From: Pandoraea terrae
Lineage (GTDB): Bacteria; Pseudomonadota; Gammaproteobacteria; Burkholderiales; Burkholderiaceae
Assembly (NCBI RefSeq): GCF_902459695.1
Contig: NZ_CABPRZ010000006.1
Location: 217,305-281,304 of the forward strand
Length of the DNA stretch: 64,000 nucleotides
Reading direction: 5' to 3'
Part shown: one piece after another, positions 51,318 through 59,181 of the stretch
How the letters are laid out: the number at the start of each line of letters is the position of its first letter
Numbering within the stretch: position 1 is the first letter of the stretch
Made by a program: the position numbers and the translations under genes
The notes under the pieces: model-generated
Database searches by the model: none
What the model saw: only the letters and a program-made list of their open reading frames with translations
Told to the model about the DNA's origin: nothing

Positions 51318-52616
51318 TCAGATGACGTTATTGCTTCGCAACTTAAATATTTGGTCGGCATCATAACCCAGATGCCGCAGCACTTCATCCGTATGTGCCC
51401 CCAGTTCGGGCCCAAGCCATTGGGTCTGCCCCGGCGTTTCCGAGAGTTTCGGCGAGATATTGGGCAGATCGATGGGCGTGCCGTCGGGAAAGGCATGCCG
51501 CTGGATCATCTGGCGTGCGATGAATTGCGGATCGGTGAACATGTCGGCCACCGTATAGATCCGGCTCGCCGGCACGTCCGCGCCCTGCAGCACGCCAAGG
51601 GCGGCCTCGATGGGCTGCGTGCGCGTCCACGCGCCGATCGCATCGTCGATTTCCTGCGTGCGCGGCACGCGTCCGTCATTGTGGGCGAGACCCGGGTCGT
51701 CCGCGAGATCCTGTCGCCCGATCGCGCACATCAGGCGCTTGAAGATCGGATCGCTGTTGCCGCCGATAACGATCATGCCGTCCGCACATGGATAGGTGTT
51801 CGACGGCACGATGCCCGGCAAGGCGGCGCCGGTGCGCTCCCGCACCATGCCCGCCACGCTGTATTCGGGTACCACGCTTTCCATCAGATTGAAGACAGCC
51901 TCGTACAGCGCCACGTCGACCATCTGGCCGCGTCCGCCATGCGCATTGCGGTGGTGCAGGGCCATCATGGCGCCAATCACGCCATGGAGCGCGGCGATCG
52001 AATCGCCGATCGAGATACCGATGCGCGGCGGCGGCAGTTCGGGATAGCCGGTAATGTGACGCAGGCCGCCCATCGACTCGGCGATCGCGCCAAAGCCGGG
52101 ACGGTCGCGATACGGTCCCGTCTGGCCGTAGCCGGACAGGCGAACCATGATCAGCCCCGGGTTGATGGCCGAGAGTTGTTCGTAACCGAGTCCGAAACGT
52201 TCGAGCAGGCCCGGCCTGAAGTTCTCGATGACGATGTCCGCCTCGGCAGCGAGGCGGCGCACGATGTCCTGGCCTTCGGGATGTTTCAGATTGACGGTGA
52301 CCGATTTCTTGTTGCGCGCCTGCACGGCCCACCACAGCGACGTGCCGCCTTCAGCCGGGTGCAATTTGCGCCATTTGCGCAGCGGATCGCCGCCGGCGGG
52401 GTCTTCGATCTTGATGACTTCGGCACCGAATTCGGCGAGCATGCGCGCCGCGAACGGCCCCGCAATGAGCGTGCCGAGTTCGAGCACCTTGACGCCGGCC
52501 AACGCGCCTTTCGGGGTCGATGGGTCGGGTACGCTTTCAGGCGCGGCAGTTTGCGAACGGGCAGCCGCTGCGGCGGCCGGTGAAGTGGGCGTTGACGATG
52601 ACGACGATGCGGACAA
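51318..52616 (-). CDS. CaiB/BaiF family CoA-transferase
   Basis: The 432-residue class III CoA-transferase moves CoA between carboxylic acids. It has the N-terminal LAGVKVLELGTLIAGPFAARMLAEFGAEVIKIE segment (shown only in part: KVLELGTLIAGPFA), the RNKKSVTVNLKHPEGQ motif, SGYGQTGPYRDRPGFG and the catalytic Asp region around IGDSIAALHGV. The first ~35 residues are Ser/Ala/Pro-rich and may not be translated. It is the first gene of the transporter unit, so import of a carboxylate followed by CoA activation is a reasonable guess; formyl-CoA, succinyl or carnitine-type donors cannot be told apart. Confidence 0.9.
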   Translation of the reverse strand: MSASSSSSTPTSPAAAAAARSQTAAPESVPDPSTPKGALAGVKVLELGTLIAGPFAARMLAEFGAEVIKIEDPAGGDPLRKWRKLHPAEGGTSLWWAVQARNKKSVTVNLKHPEGQDIVRRLAAEADIVIENFRPGLLERFGLGYEQLSAINPGLIMVRLSGYGQTGPYRDRPGFGAIAESMGGLRHITGYPELPPPRIGISIGDSIAALHGVIGAMMALHHRNAHGGRGQMVDVALYEAVFNLMESVVPEYSVAGMVRERTGAALPGIVPSNTYPCADGMIVIGGNSDPIFKRLMCAIGRQDLADDPGLAHNDGRVPRTQEIDDAIGAWTRTQPIEAALGVLQGADVPASRIYTVADMFTDPQFIARQMIQRHAFPDGTPIDLPNISPKLSETPGQTQWLGPELGAHTDEVLRHLGYDADQIFKLRSNNVI

Positions 52617-52709
52617 CGTGGGCTCCTCTGTCTCGGTATCTTGTTCTCGAAGCCATGATGGTAATCCCGGCAGCGCGCCGCGCCTATTGTCTCCGTTTGA
52701 TTTGGGCGT

Positions 52710-53435
52710 TCACGTCTCGAAGAGGCGCTTCGCGCCGCGTTGCGCCGCAATATAAATCGCCTCGCCGCGGTTGCGCGCGCCGAGCCGGCGGTACAACGCC
52801 GAGACGTGCGTCTTCGCCGTGCCTTCGGAGATAAGCAACTGCTGGCAGATGGTCTTGATGGACAACCCGCGCGAGAGCAGCGCAAGGATTTCGTATTGAC
52901 GTTGCGAGATGCCGAGCAAGGCGGATTCAGCCAATTGGGCCGCCTTGTCGCCGCCCAGCGGAAACACCGGCAAACCGGCCGCCGCCAATGGGCCGCCGCC
53001 CAACGACTCCTGGCGCCACAGCATCAGAAGCGCCGCGAGCGATTCATCGGGCACAAAACGGCCGCCCGCCAACACCAGGTCGATCACCGCGCGCGTGCGC
53101 ACCGCCGGCGCCGGCCACGGCAAACAAGCCGAGACGCCCAATTGCAGCCAGCGAATCATTTCATCGGGAAACAGCGTATGTCCGGTCACGATCACCGGAA
53201 TGACGGGGAGGTGTTCCGACGCTTGCACGCACAACAGCTCCAGTCCGGCGCGTGCGACCGACTCGCCCACCACCAGGCACCGGCGCACGGGCGACTCGCG
53301 CAACCACGCCCAGTCGCGCGGTTGAATTTCCCGGGCGTGGCGCAATGCGACCGACGAGTCTTCCCCGTCGGCCTGCAAGGCCGTTGTCAACCCCCCGGTC
53401 AAGGGGGCGTCTTCGCCCACCACCAGCACGCGCAT
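52710..53435 (-). CDS. LuxR-type regulator with a degenerate receiver-like domain
   Basis: The 241-residue protein ends in a clear LuxR/NarL helix-turn-helix (about 175-230; ISQRQYEILALLSRGLSIKTICQQLLISEGTAKTHVSALYRRL, partly quoted). The N-terminal ~130 residues have a receiver-like order of strands (MRVLVVGED; CLVVGESV; PVIPVIVTGHT) but lack the paired acidic residues and a phospho-acceptor Asp in the usual place. It therefore probably does not respond to phosphorylation. It is upstream of and co-oriented with the CoA-transferase/ABC genes and likely controls them. Confidence 0.85.
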   Translation of the reverse strand: MRVLVVGEDAPLTGGLTTALQADGEDSSVALRHAREIQPRDWAWLRESPVRRCLVVGESVARAGLELLCVQASEHLPVIPVIVTGHTLFPDEMIRWLQLGVSACLPWPAPAVRTRAVIDLVLAGGRFVPDESLAALLMLWRQESLGGGPLAAAGLPVFPLGGDKAAQLAESALLGISQRQYEILALLSRGLSIKTICQQLLISEGTAKTHVSALYRRLGARNRGEAIYIAAQRGAKRLFET

Positions 53436-53786
53436 GCTTCCCCCGCTCTGCCTGGTCAGGTCAGACCGCTTCTTATTATTGTGTCTTGCCGCCCTGCGGC
53501 GATTCGATTAGACGAAACCCTCGGATTCCGTACGCTGCGCGCAACCGCACCCGCCGGCGCGCATCCGAGACGGTTGGCGTCCAGTTTATGTCGGTTCGCC
53601 GCAATTCGCGCGGCATTTGCGCTGCGCATCGCGTAGCTGTTGCCCGCGCGCGACATCCCCCCTGCGGCGAAAACCGAAGGGCAGTCGCATATGACCCCCA
53701 ATAAACCCCTATCTTTTCCCCGAGTCCGCAATACAATACAGAGCAGTGTCGCAGGCGGCGGCACGGTGGACGCCGGGGGGCTCGCC
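53436..53786. other. Divergent gap between the LuxR regulator and the first amyloid-locus gene
   Basis: These 351 bases hold no recognisable gene. A plus-strand -10-like TACAAT (53732-53737) lies 50 bases before the ATG at 53787. A GG-N10-GC match at 53759-53773 was considered as a sigma-54 site but would start transcription at the start codon and remove the ribosome-binding site. Confidence 0.4.
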
Positions 53787-54143
53787 ATGTCAAATACCAT
53801 TACCCATTTGATTCGTTCAGCCATGTATTGTCTGCCGGGCCTGCTCATGCCGGCGACGGCTCACGCCGACATCACGGCGCCAACGATGCTGCCGGCGCAG
53901 CCGATTAGCGACGCGGCCCTTTCGACAATGCGCGCGACACACGGCCAGTCGGCGACAGTCGTCGCAATGCCGGCCGCCCCGACAATGCAACTCAGCGCGG
54001 TACGCCTGTGGGACGAAATCATCCCGCCCGTTCCCGCGCCGAAGCCGCAACAGAACACGGGCACGCACCTCGACACCACCACCAACCTTCACAGTCAACA
54101 GCTGAGCGTCGTTCACTTGAGCGTGGGCCCCGTCCGTCACTGA
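53787..54143 (+). CDS. Small exported protein of the amyloid locus, unknown function
   Basis: I do not recognise this 118-residue protein. The ATG at 53787 gives a good signal peptide (SAMYCLPGLLMPATAHA, cut before Asp28). The mature part contains PISDAALSTMRATHG (about 39-53), a pattern that resembles leader sequences of C39-processed peptides, and LWDEIIPPVPAPKPQQ (74-89). The latter closely matches LWDELPSSGVPLPRPQQ in the first gene of the amyloid operon on the other strand. It converges with that operon, and a terminator follows. An upstream start at 53640 lacks these features. Confidence 0.75.
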   Translation: MSNTITHLIRSAMYCLPGLLMPATAHADITAPTMLPAQPISDAALSTMRATHGQSATVVAMPAAPTMQLSAVRLWDEIIPPVPAPKPQQNTGTHLDTTTNLHSQQLSVVHLSVGPVRH

Positions 54144-54179
54144 GCTGCCGCAACAGGCTGCCGGTGGCGGCGATTTTTT
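54144..54179 (+). terminator. Terminator between convergent amyloid-locus genes
   Basis: GCTGCCGC...GCGGC with a loop region containing a second short stem is followed by TTTTTT (54174-54179), directly after the stop at 54143. Confidence 0.65.
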
Positions 54180-54204
54180 GCCGTGCCGCATACGCGCGTA
54201 CCCC

Positions 54205-54660
54205 CTACTGGATCGGGTAGGTCGACTTCGCCTGCCGCCATTGACGCGCCGCCACCGAACAATCCCGCGTTGTCAGCGGTGTTTGTTCGGTCGCCGCCAT
54301 CTGTAGCCGGACCTTCTCCCACCCGCCGCGAATCTGCGAAAACACGTTGGTCTCGCCCGTTGCGCGTTCGGCGCTAGTCAACAGTCTGTCGAGCTGTGTC
54401 TCCGCACGCGTCCCGTCGTCCGCCAGCAATCCACCCTTGACGCATTGATCGACCCGCGTTGCGACGCCGCCGAGCAAGCCGCCGAGCTGCTCCGGACTCA
54501 ATCGCGGCGTTTCCGCCGCAGGCTGGCTCGACGAACCACCGCCGAAAACGGTACCCAGCGCCACACTGCCAAGCGAGTCAGGCACCCCGTAAGCCGTCGA
54601 CACCATCAACCACCCCGCAACCGCCAGACAGGCGGCCAACCCCGATCGAATCTTGTCCAT
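54205..54660 (-). CDS. Small exported protein at the end of the amyloid operon, unknown function
   Basis: The 151-residue protein starts at 54660 (GGGAGAACGGAG upstream) with a signal peptide (LAACLAVAGWLMVSTAYG). The mature part has a Gly/Ser stretch (TVFGGGSSSQ), a helical QLGGLLGGVATRVDQCVKGGLL segment and a second Cys (TTRDCSVAARQW), so Cys73-Cys134 could form a disulfide. No known domain is recognised. It lies 77 bases after the FapF-like gene in the same direction and may be an accessory periplasmic factor specific to this lineage's system. Confidence 0.7.
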   Translation of the reverse strand: MDKIRSGLAACLAVAGWLMVSTAYGVPDSLGSVALGTVFGGGSSSQPAAETPRLSPEQLGGLLGGVATRVDQCVKGGLLADDGTRAETQLDRLLTSAERATGETNVFSQIRGGWEKVRLQMAATEQTPLTTRDCSVAARQWRQAKSTYPIQ

Positions 54661-54737
54661 CTCCGTTCTCCCGCATGCGGCACCACGCGCACCGGACATG
54701 CCGGCGGGCGCAGTTCCGCCCTGGTTACCCCGTCCCG

Positions 54738-56063
54738 TCAAAAGGTGTACGGGAACCGAACGCCGATCACATAGTTCGGCGCATCGGGCGACATGCCGGC
54801 ATTGACATAGCCGTTGAACGTCCAATGTTTGTCGATCGCGTAATTGATGCCGAAATTGAGCGATGCCGCGTTGGTCGCGCTGCCGGCTACCTTGGTATAA
54901 CTGCCGCCAGGCACCTGGGTCTTGGATGCGCGCGAAATCGCGGTCGAATAGGAAATGCTCAATGCGGTCTTGTCATTCAGTGCCAGCGCCATCCCGGCAC
55001 CCACCTGCACGACATCGCCAAGCTTTACCTTGGCCGGCTGCACAACGCCCGATACCGCCGAGATGTCGTTGAACGAGCGCGCGATGTTGTACGTGTAGGC
55101 GACGTTCGCGAACAGCACGATCGGATCGTACGTACGCAGGAAGGACACCCCGGCCGTGAGCGACCAGATCCCATTGCCGGTAGGCAGGCGTTCCGGCGTT
55201 TGCAGATTGTTGTTGTTCGGATCGGGCGTGACCAGCTTGATGCCGAACGGCGACGTGCCGGTAGGCGCCGTCACACGCAAGGAACCGACGATATCCGGCC
55301 AGCCCGTCGATTCCTTGACGATTTGATAGTACAGCGATGCGTTGACATCGCCGATCGCAGACGAGTTCTTCGAGATGTCGCTGATCGTCGTCGATGCGCC
55401 GCCGACACCGCCCGAGATGAAATTCGTATTGCGATACAGATACGGAATGTCGACGGCCACGCTCAACCGGTCGGTCAGACCGTAGCGCGTGTTGACGTCG
55501 AACGTCCACACGCTCGCCTTGGTCTCGCCGAGGTTGAGTGTGCCAAGGAAAATCGCGTCGAGGGCGAGAAAGCCCGTCAAGGCCAACTGGCGACGGTCGT
55601 AGTAACCGTAGCTCAAGCCAGCATCGATGGTGAGCTTCTTGTCGAACAACGGCGCATGTTCACGCTGCACCACGGCTTCTTCCCCGGGCGAGCGCTGCGC
55701 TTCGCTTTCACTGCGTTGCATTTGTTGCGTCTGGCCGATCGGCGCCGCCGAGCCTGCGCCGGAGGATCCGGCCGCCCCACCGGCCGCCGCGCCGGCCGTG
55801 CCGGCGGCGGTACCGTCGCTCGGGGATATCTGCGCGGTGTCCCACGCAGTCAGCCCCCTCGCGCGCTGCGTCATCTCCAGGTCGGTGAGACGCTGCTTCA
55901 GAGAAGAAATTTCCCGTTGCTGCCGGTCCACGATATCCATCAACTGCTGGAATCTGTCGTCCGGCGAGGGGCCGGTATGCTCCTGAGCCTGGGCCGATAG
56001 CGTGAAAAGCAGTACCCCCCATGCGATCGCGTCAACGGGAAAAAAACGGTGATTGTTCTTCAT
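54738..56063 (-). CDS. FapF-like outer-membrane amyloid exporter (coiled coil plus beta-barrel)
   Basis: In Pseudomonas, FapF is a trimeric outer-membrane barrel gated by an N-terminal coiled coil, through which amyloid subunits are secreted. This 441-residue protein (ATG at 56063) has a signal peptide ending SAQAQ, a coiled coil at about 36-69 (LMDIVDRQQREISSLKQRL), a Gly/Ala-rich linker (about 85-110), and a C-terminal barrel of alternating residues (about 140-441; KLTIDAGLSYGYYDRR) ending in Phe (VIGVRFPYTF), the outer-membrane insertion signature. The same order in FapF and the neighbouring peptidase and amyloid-repeat genes support the call. Other barrel families of phenol-degradation type are the main alternative. 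Confidence 0.83.
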   Translation of the reverse strand: MKNNHRFFPVDAIAWGVLLFTLSAQAQEHTGPSPDDRFQQLMDIVDRQQREISSLKQRLTDLEMTQRARGLTAWDTAQISPSDGTAAGTAGAAAGGAAGSSGAGSAAPIGQTQQMQRSESEAQRSPGEEAVVQREHAPLFDKKLTIDAGLSYGYYDRRQLALTGFLALDAIFLGTLNLGETKASVWTFDVNTRYGLTDRLSVAVDIPYLYRNTNFISGGVGGASTTISDISKNSSAIGDVNASLYYQIVKESTGWPDIVGSLRVTAPTGTSPFGIKLVTPDPNNNNLQTPERLPTGNGIWSLTAGVSFLRTYDPIVLFANVAYTYNIARSFNDISAVSGVVQPAKVKLGDVVQVGAGMALALNDKTALSISYSTAISRASKTQVPGGSYTKVAGSATNAASLNFGINYAIDKHWTFNGYVNAGMSPDAPNYVIGVRFPYTF

Positions 56064-56228
56064 GGCACCCCCCCGGGTAAAAGCGCCGCGGTGCCTGAAC
56101 GGCCCCGCCGCGCTCAATCCAACATCAACTCGAAAACGTCTCGTCCTTGCTGCTTGACTGCTTTGTCTTTACTTCCGCTTCTTTTCTGGATTCGCCGCCT
56201 CCCTGCACGGCGATCCCCCGCTTTGTAT

Positions 56229-56978
56229 TTACCTGCGCGCCGGCAGCATGTTCGCCAGCGCGCTTTGGATGCCGATTTGACGCAGCGCATCTGCGGTAAT
56301 CGGGCTGGTTTGGAGATGCAGGTTCAACGTGTTGAGCACTTGTTGGTTGTTGCCCGTCACTTGCACCAACTGCATGAGGCGGTTCGCCGCACCGCCTGCG
56401 CCGCCTGCGACCGACTGGGAAACATTGCCGAACGGCGTCGAAAGGTTGAGGTTTACGCCAGCCGCATTGATCGCCACCTGTGCCGTCGAGCCGCCCAGCG
56501 ATGTCGACGAACTCGTTGCGCCTCCCGTGCCGCCGGTCGGCACCAGATGTGCTACGGGTGAGAAATCGATGCTTGCGAAGTTGGTCGCGGCGTTGCCGTT
56601 GCCGGCCACCTGCGTGATCTGCGCCACACCGTTGATGGTAGCCAACGCGCTGGAGACCATATTGTTTGCCGACGGCAACACGTTCGTGAGCGCCGGCGTG
56701 ACGCCGGTCGCGCCGGAGGTGCCGACTTGATAGCCATTGCCGGCCTTCTGTACGTCGATGGCGCCGGAGGCAATAAGATTCGCGCCCGACGGGGTCTGCC
56801 ATTGCGACTGCAATACGAGCTGGAAGCCCGCTATCATGTTTTGATCGAGATACTTTCCGGTAGCCTGCGCGAGCACGTCGTCGTCGACGGCCTGCCAGGA
56901 TGTCGGCACTTCAGACGCGAGCACGGGCATGGCGCCTGCGAGCAGGTTCAGAGCCAATAGCGTTGCATAGCGATTCAT
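56229..56978 (-). CDS. FapE-like exported protein
   Basis: The 249-residue protein has a signal peptide (LALNLLAGAMPVLA) then AVDDDVLAQATGKYL (about 30-44), a leader-like D..L.....GK motif, and MIAGFQLVLQSQWQTPSGANL. The middle and C-terminal parts are Gly/Asn/Ser-rich with strand-like repeats (AQITQVAGNGNAATNF; NRLMQLVQVTGNNQQVLN). In the Fap system FapE lies between the peptidase gene and the FapF gene, as here, and is a minor fibre component. Position is the strongest argument; sequence identity could not be tested. Confidence 0.7.
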   Translation of the reverse strand: MNRYATLLALNLLAGAMPVLASEVPTSWQAVDDDVLAQATGKYLDQNMIAGFQLVLQSQWQTPSGANLIASGAIDVQKAGNGYQVGTSGATGVTPALTNVLPSANNMVSSALATINGVAQITQVAGNGNAATNFASIDFSPVAHLVPTGGTGGATSSSTSLGGSTAQVAINAAGVNLNLSTPFGNVSQSVAGGAGGAANRLMQLVQVTGNNQQVLNTLNLHLQTSPITADALRQIGIQSALANMLPARR

Positions 56979-56985
56979 GATCTTC

Positions 56986-57696
56986 TCAGAACAAGTCCGA
57001 CCTGATTAAGCCGAAATCGACCATGGGCGTCGGCGACGTTCCCGTGGCAAGCGCGCGGTCGCGCAACTTCATGGCCAGGGATTCGTTGCCTTGCAGAAGG
57101 GGGGAGTCCTCCTTGAACGGTTTGCCGACGACAGCCAGCACCAGCCCGTTCCATTGTTGGGCAAAAACGTCTTCTTCGACGATGCGGTTGCCAAGCGCGG
57201 GATCGGCAACGAACACACGTCCTTCCGCGGCAGCCTTGATGACGACGAAATGCTGGTAGCCTTTGATGTCTATCAGCGCGATCACCGGAACGCGCAGTTG
57301 GTGCAGCGCAGCCATGTCGACCCGGTATCCCCGGCCACGAAAGCCAAGGGTCTCCACGAATTTCTTCATGTCCAGCATCGAGAAGCCGTTCTTGATCACG
57401 ATCTCGGGGGTCGAGAACGTCATCATCTGCTTGATCAGTTCGGGCTCGGGAATGTCGATGCCGTAGCCATACTTGAGCAGGGTCGCGAGCGCGGCGGAGC
57501 CGCAACTGAAGTCGTATTGCTGCCTGACGATGTTGCGATAGCGCAAGTCGCGCATCGTATGGATCGTCTTGACGATTGGCACACCTACCATTTCATTGGC
57601 GTCAAACGCCAATTGGGCATGCCCGAGCAAAGGCATGCCAAGCAAGATGCCGACGAATAACTGCCGACACAGAGAGCCCTTACGGAGTCTCAGCAT
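56986..57696 (-). CDS. FapD-like C39-family peptidase
   Basis: The 236-residue protein has an N-terminal signal or anchor (LFVGILLGMPLLGHAQ) and a stand-alone C39 peptidase domain. The oxyanion Gln and nucleophile are in QQYDFSCGSAAL, the catalytic His in KGYQHFVVI and the Asp in VFVADPALG. The ATG at 57696 lies six bases after GGAGG. Unlike bacteriocin transporters it has no ABC part, matching FapD, the periplasmic peptidase of the functional amyloid system. It sits between the FapC-like and FapE-like genes, the canonical position. The substrate is presumably an operon partner. Confidence 0.88.
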   Translation of the reverse strand: MLRLRKGSLCRQLFVGILLGMPLLGHAQLAFDANEMVGVPIVKTIHTMRDLRYRNIVRQQYDFSCGSAALATLLKYGYGIDIPEPELIKQMMTFSTPEIVIKNGFSMLDMKKFVETLGFRGRGYRVDMAALHQLRVPVIALIDIKGYQHFVVIKAAAEGRVFVADPALGNRIVEEDVFAQQWNGLVLAVVGKPFKEDSPLLQGNESLAMKLRDRALATGTSPTPMVDFGLIRSDLF

Positions 57697-57765
57697 CACG
57701 GCCTCCCTGCGAGGTGGTCGGGCCGGCTGCGTCTGCAACCGGCCCGAGCTCGCGCTTAGTGAGTC

Positions 57766-58539
57766 TTACAATTTGGCGCCTACTGCGATTGCCAGGCTGT
57801 TGTGTTGGTTGTTGCCAACGCCCGCAGCCAAGTTCACGCCGATGTTACCCACGGCGCCGGCCAACGCGCCGCCGCCCAACGTTGCCATGTCCACCACCCC
57901 CGTTTCCTTGTTGCCAGACGTGGTTTGATCGTTGGTGCCCGTCGCCATGGCCAACACGCCACTCTTGTTGATCGATGCAGCCAGCGCATTTTCCTGGTTG
58001 TTGCCGGCACCGGCCGCGATGTTCACGCCGATATTCCCCTTGGCGTCGGCCAGCGCGCCGCCGTCAAGCGTGGCGGTATTGGTCATGCGCTTTTCGGAAT
58101 TTCCGAAGGTCTTTTGATGCGATACCGAAGTCGCTGCGGCGAAGACGTTGTCTGCGTCAATTGCCGCCAACGCGACGTCGTTGGACTGGTTGTTGCCGAC
58201 ACCGGCCGCCACGTTCACGCCGATATTGCCCGAAGCCTTTGCCAATGCGCCACCGCCTACGGTCGCAGTCGGGTCATCGCCATGATCCTTATGATGGTGC
58301 TTCATCTTGCCCGGCTCGAGCGTGTTGTTGAAGGTCAGCTGTTCATTGCCGATGTTGGCCTTGGCTTCGCCGTCAACCCAGTTGAAACCGAAGAAGAACA
58401 GACAAGTCCGGACGTTCGCGACGTTGTTGATCTCCGTGTTGCTGCTGACGCTGAGTTCTTCATCGCCATCGCCGCCTGCCATCGCGGATCCGGCGGTTAA
58501 GGCCAATACTGCGGCAACTGCGATAAATGTCTTTTTCAT
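57766..58539 (-). CDS. FapC-like major amyloid subunit with three repeats
   Basis: The 257-residue protein has a signal peptide cut after MAG/A (LALTAGSAMA), an N-terminal region with one Cys (Cys46) and a His/Asp patch (KHHHKDHGDD), then three amyloid-type repeats. Each contains GGGALA.A.GNIGVN.AAG.GNNQ.N (about 95-120, 160-186 and 222-248). The intervening linkers are also alike (VFAAATSVSHQKTFGN versus VLAMATGTNDQTTSGN), so the full unit is about 64 residues. FapC of Pseudomonas has three such imperfect repeats. It lacks the C-terminal CxxC seen there. AAGGAG is seven bases before the ATG at 58539. Confidence 0.85.
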   Translation of the reverse strand: MKKTFIAVAAVLALTAGSAMAGGDGDEELSVSSNTEINNVANVRTCLFFFGFNWVDGEAKANIGNEQLTFNNTLEPGKMKHHHKDHGDDPTATVGGGALAKASGNIGVNVAAGVGNNQSNDVALAAIDADNVFAAATSVSHQKTFGNSEKRMTNTATLDGGALADAKGNIGVNIAAGAGNNQENALAASINKSGVLAMATGTNDQTTSGNKETGVVDMATLGGGALAGAVGNIGVNLAAGVGNNQHNSLAIAVGAKL

Positions 58540-58566
58540 GATCATCTCCTTGACGAGAGCGCAAGT

Positions 58567-59181
58567 TTAAAAAGATGTGCCCGCCGGGGGACGGAGCACA
58601 AAAACGTTTGCGGTTACATTGCCTATCCCAGCCGACTGGTTGACCTGCACGATGCCCGATGCATTACGAAAGGCGTCCGGAGAAATGGATGCCTCCCGAA
58701 TCTGCACGGAGGTGCTGCCTTGGCCAGTCGGGCCACCCTTGGAGATCGCGCCGGATAGTGCCGTATCCGAGACGACCTCCACCCCACTCACCGCGCCGAC
58801 GACAATCGCCGCGGCGTTGTGTTGAAGATTTCCGCTGCCACTGGACTGATTGACCTGCGTCAGTCCGGTGACACCTGAAAATGCCGCGCCGCCGATCGTG
58901 CTGCTTGCGGTGGCGACGTCGCCGGCGATGCTCGCCGACTGCCTGGACCCGATCACGCCAAAGACGGCGCTACTGGTCGCGATGACGGCTTGATTACTCT
59001 GCGCACTGCTGCTGCCCGCAGCTTCGTTGACCGCTATCCGCCCGGAAGCGTTACGTGCCGCGTCCCCATTGATGACGGCATACGCAGCGTTGCCGTCGAG
59101 CGACTGCGCCTGTGCCGGGAGGCCGTGGATGCCGGCGCACGCCAGTGCGACGGACAACCCGACCACGTGACGGGCGCTCAT
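58567..59181 (-). CDS. FapB-like minor amyloid/nucleator protein
   Basis: The 204-residue exported protein (signal peptide ending PAQAQ) has three diverged repeats: ARNASGRIAVNEAAGSSSAQSN (about 42-63), FSGVTGLTQVNQSSGSGNLQHN (101-122, quoted in part) and FRNASGIVQVNQSAGIGNVTAN (171-192). The N-Q-x-A/S-G-x-G-N spacing is that of Fap and curli-like amyloid repeats. It precedes the FapC-like gene, as FapB does in Pseudomonas, and overlaps the upstream gene by four bases (ATGA). A nucleating role is inferred from order only. Confidence 0.75.
   Translation of the reverse strand: MSARHVVGLSVALACAGIHGLPAQAQSLDGNAAYAVINGDAARNASGRIAVNEAAGSSSAQSNQAVIATSSAVFGVIGSRQSASIAGDVATASSTIGGAAFSGVTGLTQVNQSSGSGNLQHNAAAIVVGAVSGVEVVSDTALSGAISKGGPTGQGSTSVQIREASISPDAFRNASGIVQVNQSAGIGNVTANVFVLRPPAGTSF

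Noticed and set aside
53759..53773. Second sigma-54-like GG-N10-GC site before the gene at 53787
   Set aside because: The -12 part is poor (ACGC) and transcription would begin at the start codon, deleting the ribosome-binding site. A chance match in GC-rich DNA is more likely.
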